Shown piece by piece: positions 1 to 3,540 of a stretch of DNA of 10,725 nt (positions are counted from its first letter, which is position 1; each line of letters starts with the position of its first letter). A program made the position numbers and the translations under genes. Source of the DNA: Actinomycetota bacterium (GTDB lineage Bacteria; Actinomycetota; Humimicrobiia; Humimicrobiales; Humimicrobiaceae); assembly GCA_023379515.1 (NCBI GenBank), contig JAMCQQ010000341.1, positions 1-10,725 of the forward strand, read 5' to 3'. The notes beneath the pieces were generated by a model that did no database searches, was not told the origin of the DNA, and saw only the letters and a list, made by a program, of their open reading frames with translations.

Positions 1-450
1 GGCAGTCTTTTCACGCTTAGGATTCCTATAATTAAACTCTAATGCTCTATCCACAGATGCAGTATCCCCTGCTTCTTCAGTAGTTAATGAAGTTTCACCT
101 ACAGTTACTCGTCCATCTTCTTTTCCAAAAATGTCAAAATAACCATTAACACCCCCATAGTAGCTGGATTCTATTAGCCATCTACATCTTGCATGCCCGA
201 TATCTTCTTCTCTTATAAAGTTTTTATCGGTATAATAATACTCACCATGCGGTAATAATTCTGCCAGTTCACGAGCCATTCTTAAGACGAGACTGTCTTT
301 AAATGCGGTAATTTTTAATTGTTTCTCTTTTTCTTGCTCCTTTTGTCTTCTTAGAGCAGCTGTTATTTCTGGTAGTCGTCTTTCATAATCTTCCCTTGCC
401 CGTGCTTCATGTTTAGCTCTTTGTTGCTTAAGTCCTTCTAAAAATGACAT
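1..450 (-). CDS. Hypothetical protein, 3' end beyond the window
   Basis: An open frame of 150 codons without a stop runs leftward off the window edge, so the C-terminus is missing. I do not recognise the family. The first 48 or so residues are highly charged (many Lys, Arg, Glu, Gln, starting MSFLEGLKQQRAKHEARARE) and look like a long amphipathic helix or coiled coil. A mixed, probably globular part follows, with a Tyr-rich patch (GEYYYTD near residues 69-75), a Cys-Arg-Trp (about 91-93) and an SSYYGGVNGYFDIFG stretch (about 97-111). No signal peptide or membrane segment is visible. The ATG at 450 is chosen because a good promoter ends only six bases upstream, which fits leaderless translation. 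Codon use is like that of the neighbours, so the frame is probably a real gene. The function is unknown. Confidence 0.7.
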   Translation of the reverse strand, partial: MSFLEGLKQQRAKHEARAREDYERRLPEITAALRRQKEQEKEKQLKITAFKDSLVLRMARELAELLPHGEYYYTDKNFIREEDIGHARCRWLIESSYYGGVNGYFDIFGKEDGRVTVGETSLTTEEAGDTASVDRALEFNYRNPKREKTA

Positions 451-456
451 GCCTGA

Positions 457-484
457 ATTATACTACAAGATTAAATAAAGTCAA
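457..484 (-). promoter_or_regulatory. Promoter of the left-edge hypothetical gene, leaderless
   Basis: Read on the minus strand there is TTGACT (484-479), a 16-base spacer and TATAAT (462-457), then six bases (TCAGGC) and the ATG at 450. This is a close match to a sigma-70-type promoter. With usual spacing, transcription would begin at or within a base of the start codon, so the mRNA should have no leader. No Shine-Dalgarno is present. Confidence 0.6.
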
Positions 485-495
485 ATTTTGAGCTT

Positions 496-517
496 CCAAA
501 ACCAAATTTTCTCCGCC
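496..517 (+). repeat. Dispersed CCAAATTTTC motif, copy 1
   Basis: Contains AAAACCAAATTTTCTCCGCC. First of five same-strand copies in the left part of the window. It is the left boundary of a unit holding the twin CAAGGCG palindromes. The core matches copy 2 base for base across AAAACCAAATTTTC. Confidence 0.5.
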
Positions 518-547
518 AATTTGCTTTTTCAGTAGTTCCGTAAGTTT

Positions 548-570
548 TCCGCAAGGCGACGCCTTGCGGA
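548..570. repeat. Palindrome A1 (11-bp arms, single-base centre)
   Basis: Arms TCCGCAAGGCG and CGCCTTGCGGA surround a single A at 559, a perfect inverted repeat. The inner core CAAGGCG-A-CGCCTTG recurs in the neighbouring palindrome at 592-616, where only the centre base differs. There is no T-run after it on either strand, so it does not look like an ordinary terminator. A REP-like element is the better reading. Confidence 0.7.
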
Positions 571-591
571 TGTGTTTCAAGGCTATTTTAG

Positions 592-616
592 CTCTTCAAG
601 GCGTCGCCTTGAAGAG
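592..616. repeat. Palindrome A2 (12-bp arms, single-base centre)
   Basis: Arms CTCTTCAAGGCG and CGCCTTGAAGAG surround T604, a perfect inverted repeat. It shares the 7-bp core CAAGGCG/CGCCTTG with palindrome A1, 21 bases to the left, but with outer arms of different sequence. Two related hairpins this close resemble the paired arrangement of REP doublets (REPIN/BIME). The TTTTT at 617-621 could let it act as a rightward terminator, but no rightward gene ends here. Confidence 0.7.
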
Positions 617-639
617 TTTTTGAGAAGGCTTAAGGGAGT

Positions 640-659
640 AAAACCAAATTTTCCCCTCC
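640..659 (+). repeat. Dispersed CCAAATTTTC motif, copy 2
   Basis: Reads AAAACCAAATTTTCCCCTCC with minor flanks. It separates the twin-palindrome unit on its left from the 718-747 palindrome unit on its right. Confidence 0.5.
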
Positions 660-717
660 ATTCCTGCTGTTTATTAATCCGTGACGCTTTAACGATATGA
701 GATTTTTGTGGAAAGAT

Positions 718-747
718 TACCACTAGTATACAAGTATACTAGTGGTA
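718..747. repeat. Palindrome B (14-bp arms, AA centre)
   Basis: Arms TACCACTAGTATAC and GTATACTAGTGGTA are separated by AA (732-733), a perfect inverted repeat unrelated in sequence to the other palindromes here. It lies 36 bases beyond the stop codon of the minus-strand Pr6Pr gene. On that strand no T-run follows, so it is not a clear terminator. It is followed on the plus strand by GCGAG and then motif copy 3, the same order seen after the palindrome at the right end of the transposase unit. Confidence 0.7.
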
Positions 748-756
748 GCGAGGATT

Positions 757-781
757 GGTTTCAAATCCAAATTTTCCGGGG
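757..781 (+). repeat. Dispersed CCAAATTTTC motif, copy 3
   Basis: Contains GGTTTCAAATCCAAATTTTC followed by CGGGG. It ends three bases before the TTA that is the stop codon of the minus-strand Pr6Pr gene. Upstream context GCGAG-GATTGGTTTCAAA parallels copy 5 (GCGAG-AAAGATAGTTTCAAA). Confidence 0.5.
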
Positions 782-783
782 AT

Positions 784-1371
784 TTATTTAGATTTTATTC
801 TGCTATTCCCTATAAAAATTATCACAAAAGATGTAATTACTAAAAACATTAAGAAGATGAAAAGATTAATCAATATGGATTGGTACCCATGTTTTACGGG
901 GTCAATAAAATCATAGGGATACCAATTTATAAAAAATCCCCTAATTAGTGTATACCCACTAAATATCAATGGGATAATAAGCCAATAAAATATTTGCTTA
1001 TATTCGAGGCGGACTTTAGGCGGGAAGAAAACCCAGTCAGCCAGAATTATAAAAGGCATTATTTTGTGATATAGCGTATTTACCCAGGGTAAAACTAATG
1101 AACCTTGCGTTTTTTCTACCAGCAAAACAAAACCAACTGAAACTACTATGATATACGCTGTGACAGCTCCTCTAAGAGAATCAACTGTTGAGTTATTTGC
1201 TTTATTTAATCCGTAAATTATAGAAATAAGCGCATACAGAAAAATGCTTTCTATTGTAAAATAGCTTAAAAAATTAAGAATACTTGGGTTATGGAAAAGA
1301 TCAAACGTCCATATTAAAAAAAGTATAATACTAACTAGGATATGTAATGCGTTGAATAAATTCTTAAACAT
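784..1371 (-). CDS. Pr6Pr-type integral membrane protein (FAR-17a/AIG1-like)
   Basis: A 195-residue protein with about six hydrophobic segments (roughly 8-25, 40-54, 70-86, 102-118, 128-146 and 166-188). The middle carries the pattern I associate with bacterial Pr6Pr family membrane proteins: LPWVNTLYHKIMPFIILADW (95-113), FFPPK (115-119), then YTLIRG and WYPYDFIDP (140-158). Eukaryotic relatives (AIG1, ADTRP) are Thr/His hydrolases of fatty-acid esters of hydroxy fatty acids. Here T39 (YFTIES) and H102 (TLYHK) sit in plausible equivalent places, but that is inference and the bacterial function is not established. The whole gene lies between two copies of the CCAAATTTTCC motif, with its stop codon touching one of them, which suggests it is an acquired unit. 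A TATAAT box lies 24 bases upstream of the ATG. Confidence 0.75.
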   Translation of the reverse strand: MFKNLFNALHILVSIILFLIWTFDLFHNPSILNFLSYFTIESIFLYALISIIYGLNKANNSTVDSLRGAVTAYIIVVSVGFVLLVEKTQGSLVLPWVNTLYHKIMPFIILADWVFFPPKVRLEYKQIFYWLIIPLIFSGYTLIRGFFINWYPYDFIDPVKHGYQSILINLFIFLMFLVITSFVIIFIGNSRIKSK

Positions 1372-1395
1372 ACTATTTGTTACGCAACGAGAATA

Positions 1396-1401
1396 ATTAT
1401 A
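1396..1401 (-). promoter_or_regulatory. -10 box of the Pr6Pr gene
   Basis: TATAAT on the minus strand, 24 bases before the ATG at 1371, giving a predicted leader of about 18 bases. No convincing -35 box stands at the usual distance. Confidence 0.4.
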
Positions 1402-1427
1402 CCATCTATTTTGGAGAATATAAGTTT

Positions 1428-1449
1428 TCTAACCCAAATTTTCCGGAGA
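1428..1449 (+). repeat. Dispersed CCAAATTTTC motif, copy 4
   Basis: Contains CTAACCCAAATTTTCCGGAG. It lies between the Pr6Pr promoter region and the left palindrome of the transposase unit. The block CCAAATTTTCCGG is identical in copies 3 and 4. Confidence 0.5.
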
Positions 1450-1491
1450 AGTTAACGTCTGAATAAAGTTCTTGCTCTCGCGATTTGAAGC

Positions 1492-1508
1492 TCAACCCCA
1501 GGGGTTGA
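1492..1508. repeat. Left TCAACCCC palindrome of the RAYT unit
   Basis: Arms TCAACCCC and GGGGTTGA around A1500, a perfect 8-bp inverted repeat with a single-base centre. It begins 48 bases before the transposase start. The 21 bases 1488-1508 are identical to 1920-1940 inside the transposase gene. Beyond an unpaired bulge, GCG (1480-1482) and CGC (1509-1511) could extend the stem. Confidence 0.75.
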
Positions 1509-1539
1509 CGCATGAGATTTTTTATGTCTTAATTAGAAC

Positions 1540-2130
1540 ATGGCTACTCCCCCGAGGTATTTTCAAAAGGACTCTTATTATCATGTTTACAACAGAGGCA
1601 ACAGGAAGCAAAACATTTTTCTTCAAACCCGAGACTATAAGAGGTTTTTGGAACGAGCGAGAGAATATAAAGATAAATTTGGTGTTACTGTTTTGGGATA
1701 TTGTTTAATGCCGAATCATTTTCATTTTCTTGTTAAGCAAGATACAGATTTACCTATTACGTTTTTCATGTTAAGACTTGGCACAAGCTATGCAAAATAT
1801 TTTAATATTAAGTATGATCAGGTGGGCAGTCTTTTTCAGGGTCGCTTTAAGGCAAAATTAATAGAATCGGACGAGTATCTCCTGCAAGTATCCCGCTACA
1901 TACACCGAAATCCAATTTCAAGCTCAACCCCAGGGGTTGAGCTTGCGCTTTATCCTTGGTCAAGCTATTCAGTTTATATTGATGGAAAGAAAGATGACCT
2001 TGTTGACCCTTCGTACATATTTAGTTACTTTGCTAACAATAATCCGGCAAAAGATTATAAGCAATTTACTGAGTATGACATCTCGGAAGAAGAAGCAGCG
2101 CAAATAAAAGAATTAGTTTTCGAAGATTAG
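1540..2130 (+). CDS. REP-associated tyrosine transposase (RAYT, Y1_Tnp/IS200-like)
   Basis: A 196-residue single-strand DNA transposase/endonuclease of the HUH superfamily. The N-terminus has the family signature YYHVYNRGNRKQNIF (13-27), and the HUH metal-binding motif is MPNHFHFLV (57-65, with H60 and H62). The segment GSLFQGRFKAKLIESDEYLL (96-115) and RYIHRNP (119-125), YPWSSY (138-143) follow the usual RAYT order. The nucleophile is probably Y113 or Y120; I cannot decide between them. Length is typical and the frame intact, so it may be active. Residues 127-136 (SSSTPGVELA) are encoded by a perfect 27-base palindrome of the same family as the flanking hairpins, in the variable loop between RNP and YPWSSY. 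The ATG at 1540 is chosen because the family N-terminus begins right after it. No strong Shine-Dalgarno is visible. Confidence 0.88.
   Translation: MATPPRYFQKDSYYHVYNRGNRKQNIFLQTRDYKRFLERAREYKDKFGVTVLGYCLMPNHFHFLVKQDTDLPITFFMLRLGTSYAKYFNIKYDQVGSLFQGRFKAKLIESDEYLLQVSRYIHRNPISSSTPGVELALYPWSSYSVYIDGKKDDLVDPSYIFSYFANNNPAKDYKQFTEYDISEEEAAQIKELVFED
1919..1945. repeat. Perfect palindrome inside the transposase reading frame
   Basis: Arms CAAGCTCAACCCC and GGGGTTGAGCTTG (13 bp) around A1932. It is the longest and best-preserved member of the TCAACCCC family in the window, and it is read through as nine to ten codons of the RAYT gene (residues 127-136). Confidence 0.8.
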
Positions 2131-2133
2131 CCT

Positions 2134-2150
2134 TCAACCCCAGGGGTCGG
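2134..2150. repeat. Right TCAACCCC palindrome of the RAYT unit (decayed)
   Basis: Reads TCAACCCC-A-GGGGTCGG. The left arm is intact, while the right arm departs from GGGGTTGA at its sixth and eighth positions (C for T, G for A). It begins three bases after the transposase stop codon, so it could also end the transposase mRNA, though no T-run follows. Confidence 0.6.
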
Positions 2151-2164
2151 TGCGAGAAAGATAG

Positions 2165-2188
2165 TTTCAAAACCACGTTTTCCCGTCC
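2165..2188 (+). repeat. Dispersed CCAAATTTTC motif, copy 5 (divergent)
   Basis: Contains TTTCAAAACCACGTTTTCCC, with CG in place of AA in the core. Then GTCC, a short AT stretch and GGATTTATTT, which holds the stop codon of the minus-strand gene at 2204. The same GGATTTATTT follows copy 3. Confidence 0.4.
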
Positions 2189-2203
2189 GAATTTTTAGAG
2201 GAT

Positions 2204-2425
2204 TTATTTTGGACAGTTTGCGGTAAAAATATCTTTTGCTGGTGTTAAGCCCATTTTGTGAGCTTTTCTTAAATTTTCTATTCTGATTTGTTGTTCTTCT
2301 GCTGAAAAGCTAGAGTTTGTAACATTTTCTACTGCTTTATCAAACTCCGCTCGTCTTTGTTCAGGAGTTTGCGGACTGTGAATATGGTGTATGGCAATGT
2401 GTCTTGCTCCTTTTCTATCAACCAT
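2204..2425 (-). CDS. Small hypothetical protein (73 aa)
   Basis: I do not recognise this family. It is a small soluble protein with a His-rich start (RHIAIHHIHS, residues 8-17) and then a strongly helical charged stretch (TPEQRRAEFDKAVENV and SAEEQQIRIENLRKAHKMG, about 20-59), suggesting two helices. No membrane segment or signal peptide is seen. The gene has a TATAAT box 10 bases before its ATG, matching the near-leaderless pattern of other genes here, which supports it being expressed. It stands in the same orientation as the next two genes to the right and is separated from the 65-residue gene by 42 bases. The stop codon lies inside GGATTTATTT, shared with the end of the Pr6Pr gene. Confidence 0.5.
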   Translation of the reverse strand: MVDRKGARHIAIHHIHSPQTPEQRRAEFDKAVENVTNSSFSAEEQQIRIENLRKAHKMGLTPAKDIFTANCPK

Positions 2426-2435
2426 TATTCAGTTT

Positions 2436-2441
2436 ATTATA
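2436..2441 (-). promoter_or_regulatory. -10 box of the 73-residue gene
   Basis: TATAAT on the minus strand ends 10 bases before the ATG at 2425, predicting a leader of only about four bases. The -35 region (TTCAAT near 2463-2458) is weak. Confidence 0.4.
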
Positions 2442-2467
2442 GCATTTTTATTAACGAATTGAATTTT

Positions 2468-2665
2468 TTAGCGGTTTGGCTGGTTTTGCATTATTTTAGC
2501 TCTTAGGGTAGGAAAAAGTGTTGCTGCAAATTCTTGTGTTTGTAAGTTACTTTTTCCTACCCTAAGAGCTATTTCCGGATGTAAACCTATTTGGGGAAGT
2601 TTTCTGCTGAAAGCAAGGGCTTCTTCCATTCCTGTTTGCGGTTGTCTACTTTCTATCTTTGCCAT
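2468..2665 (-). CDS. Small hypothetical protein (65 aa) containing a 75-nt hairpin
   Basis: No family recognised. The N-terminal half (MAKIESRQPQTGMEEALAFS and on to HPE at 29-31) looks like ordinary soluble protein. Residues 32-57 are encoded by a perfect 23-bp inverted repeat with its 29-base spacer. As a result ALRVGK (33-38) and LFPTLRAK (50-57) come from complementary arms. The 75-base footprint equals 25 codons, so it could be an in-frame insertion. Upstream, on the minus strand, TTGTTC, 17 bases and TATAAT (2741-2713) form a possible promoter with a leader of about 40 bases; no clear Shine-Dalgarno is seen. The frame may be a real small gene invaded by a palindromic element, or a chance frame over a hairpin. 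I favour a real gene only moderately. Confidence 0.4.
   Translation of the reverse strand: MAKIESRQPQTGMEEALAFSRKLPQIGLHPEIALRVGKSNLQTQEFAATLFPTLRAKIMQNQPNR
2497..2571. repeat. Perfect 23-bp inverted repeat inside the 65-residue frame
   Basis: Left arm 2497-2519 begins TAGCTCTTAGGGTAGG; right arm 2549-2571 is its exact reverse complement and ends CCTACCCTAAGAGCTA. The spacer is 29 bases (2520-2548). As RNA from either strand it would form a long stable hairpin. No T-run follows the base of the stem on the minus strand, so it is not a standard terminator. It resembles a short palindromic mobile element or a structured RNA. Confidence 0.75.
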
Positions 2666-2712
2666 AATTTAATTTGTCCAGGCGTAATAACTCTTTGTTC
2701 TTCCAAGCAACT

Positions 2713-2741
2713 ATTATATATTAGTTTGAGTTTAAGAACAA
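2713..2741 (-). promoter_or_regulatory. Possible promoter of the 65-residue gene
   Basis: TTGTTC (2741-2736), a 17-base spacer and TATAAT (2718-2713) on the minus strand. It overlaps the last codons of the delta-prime gene. The -35 box is a poor match, so this rests mainly on the -10 box and spacing. Confidence 0.3.
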
Positions 2742-3356
2742 ATTCTCTAAAGCAAAGCGCGGACTGACATTGGTTGTTTTAATAATAGTATAGGTTTTTT
2801 GCATATTCTTAAATAGTTTGATCAAAGTTCTATCATTTGCCAAATTTTCCTGTGCTGCAAGCATTAAATTTTCTAAAAATTTTAGCGCTTCTTCCCTAGT
2901 TTTTGCGTTATCTTGCGCGAGTTTTAAAGCATTTCCGCCTTTTTGAATGGCTTTTAAGCTTTTTAAATATTCTTCGATAGCTTCTTTTTCTAATTTTTCG
3001 TATTTTTCTAAAGTTATGATATTACATCTTGAAAGAATTGTCGGAAGGAGAAAATCATGCGAATTAACAAGAATTATAATAATAGTATTATTTGGCGGTT
3101 CTTCCAGTAACTTTAAAAAAGTATTTTGAGAGTCAATTGTCATGCCTTGAAAAGCTTCTAAAATTACTGCTTTTTGTTTGCTTTTTAAGGGTTTTAAAAA
3201 GACGCGTTTTTGCAAAAGCCTGATGTCGCCTATTCCGACTGCTTTTTCGGTTTCAAGTGTGTCAACGTCAAACTTAGAAATATTATTTTGTTTAATAATT
3301 TCCAAAGCTTTTCCCCTAGTTTTTTCAGTCGTTCCGGTAATAAGTATACTTTGCAT
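2721..3356 (-). CDS. holB: DNA polymerase III delta-prime (HolB-like) clamp-loader subunit
   Basis: A 211-residue clamp-loader AAA+ protein, much shorter than the usual delta-prime of about 330 residues. The hallmark block is clear: AVILEAFQGMTIDSQNTFLK (63-82), LLEEPPNNTIIIILV (83-97), then FLLPTILSRC (102-111) with the SRC motif typical of delta-prime and gamma/tau subunits. The Walker A region is degenerate (LITGTTEKTRGKAL, 5-18), and there is no four-cysteine zinc module between it and the core. Delta-prime does not hydrolyse ATP in Escherichia coli, so loss of the P-loop is compatible with function. The C-terminus (NVSPRFALENLFLN, 196-209) fits the collar-domain end. It would act in the cytoplasm, loading the sliding clamp with delta and gamma/tau. 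A TTCAAA-N17-TATAAT promoter stands upstream, divergent from the pilus promoter. Confidence 0.8.
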   Translation of the reverse strand: MQSILITGTTEKTRGKALEIIKQNNISKFDVDTLETEKAVGIGDIRLLQKRVFLKPLKSKQKAVILEAFQGMTIDSQNTFLKLLEEPPNNTIIIILVNSHDFLLPTILSRCNIITLEKYEKLEKEAIEEYLKSLKAIQKGGNALKLAQDNAKTREEALKFLENLMLAAQENLANDRTLIKLFKNMQKTYTIIKTTNVSPRFALENLFLNSN

Positions 3357-3374
3357 AAAAGTATTTGATACTGG

Positions 3375-3403
3375 ATTATAGAAACTCGAAGTTCGGATTT
3401 GAA
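3375..3403 (-). promoter_or_regulatory. Promoter of the delta-prime gene
   Basis: TTCAAA (3403-3398), 17 bases, TATAAT (3380-3375) on the minus strand, with the ATG 18 bases after the -10 box. The predicted leader is about 12 bases and carries no Shine-Dalgarno. Confidence 0.5.
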
Positions 3404-3424
3404 GTTTGAAGACGGAAGCTGGTT

Positions 3425-3478
3425 TTCTATCTTCTAATTTCTATTTTCAAAATCTAATTTCTAGTTTCTAGCGTCTAG
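3425..3478 (+). repeat. AT-rich CTAATTTCTA low-complexity filler
   Basis: TCTAATTTCTA occurs exactly at 3433-3443 and 3453-3463, with the variants TAGTTTCTAG and CGTCTAGTA after it. The same word occurs at 10643-10653, and CTAATTTCTAA at 5307-5317. Here it fills the gap between the divergent delta-prime and pilB promoters. Confidence 0.5.
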
Positions 3479-3503
3479 TATCAATTTATTGATAGTAATT
3501 TCC

Positions 3504-3536
3504 TTGACATTATAGCTCAATTTTAATTACTATAAT
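3504..3536 (+). promoter_or_regulatory. Pilus operon promoter before pilB
   Basis: TTGACA (3504-3509) is a perfect -35 box. TATAAT (3531-3536) is a perfect -10 box but lies 21 bases away. The overlapping TACTAT (3528-3533) gives an 18-base spacing and puts the transcription start on the A of the pilB ATG at 3541. Either way the mRNA is leaderless or nearly so, and no Shine-Dalgarno exists. A small inverted repeat TATCAA-TTTA-TTGATA (3479-3494) sits just upstream of the -35 box and could be a regulator site. Confidence 0.6.
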
Positions 3537-3540
3537 AGTA

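Larger units (their letters stand above)
451..783. other. Gene-free stretch made of motif copies and palindromes
   Basis: About 330 bases without a credible gene. It holds, left to right, the promoter of the left-edge gene, a copy of the ACCAAATTTTC motif (501-511), two related palindromes (548-570 and 592-616), a second motif copy (642-654), a 14-bp palindrome (718-747) and a third motif copy (766-777). The rest is AT-rich and shows nothing I can name. Confidence 0.6.
1428..2188 (+). mobile_element. REP-associated transposase (RAYT) unit
   Basis: The proposed element runs from motif copy 4 (1428-1449) to motif copy 5 (2165-2188). Inside these lie, in order, CTCTCGCG (1475-1482), a TCAACCCC palindrome (1492-1508), the transposase gene (1540-2130), a second, decayed palindrome (2134-2150) and TGCGAGA (2151-2157). 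CTCTCGC on the left and GCGAGA on the right are inverted with respect to each other, outside the two palindromes. This fits a RAYT gene flanked by REP-like hairpins. IS200/IS605-like elements have hairpins at their ends and no terminal inverted repeats. The exact ends are inferred. Confidence 0.5.

Noticed and set aside
136..144. PilT Walker A with His (GPTGHGKST, residues 136-144 of the protein coded at 5367-6434) as a defect
   Set aside because: The coordinates given are residue numbers. The variable x position of GxxGxGKS/T tolerates many residues, and all other PilT motifs are intact, so this is not evidence of inactivation.
592..621. Rho-independent terminator
   Set aside because: The hairpin is followed by TTTTT on the plus strand, but no plus-strand gene ends here, and its twin at 548-570 has no T-run. 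A REP-like repeat is a better reading.
1472..1708. Plus-strand frame overlapping the transposase start
   Set aside because: It overlaps the RAYT frame in another phase, crosses the left palindrome and resembles no protein I know; the RAYT frame is certain.
1540..2130. IS200/IS605 tnpA with tnpB
   Set aside because: The protein has RAYT features (YHVYNRGN start, RYIHRNP, YPWSSY) and no tnpB or omega-RNA-like gene is nearby.
496..2188. CRISPR array
   Set aside because: The five motif copies are short, imperfect and spaced from about 120 to 740 bases with genes between them. There are no regular spacers and no cas genes.
496..2188. Classical integron cassette array
   Set aside because: The unit layout is suggestive, but no tyrosine integrase is present, and the boundaries lack the paired core sites and long imperfect stem of attC. 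A RAYT-related explanation needs fewer assumptions.
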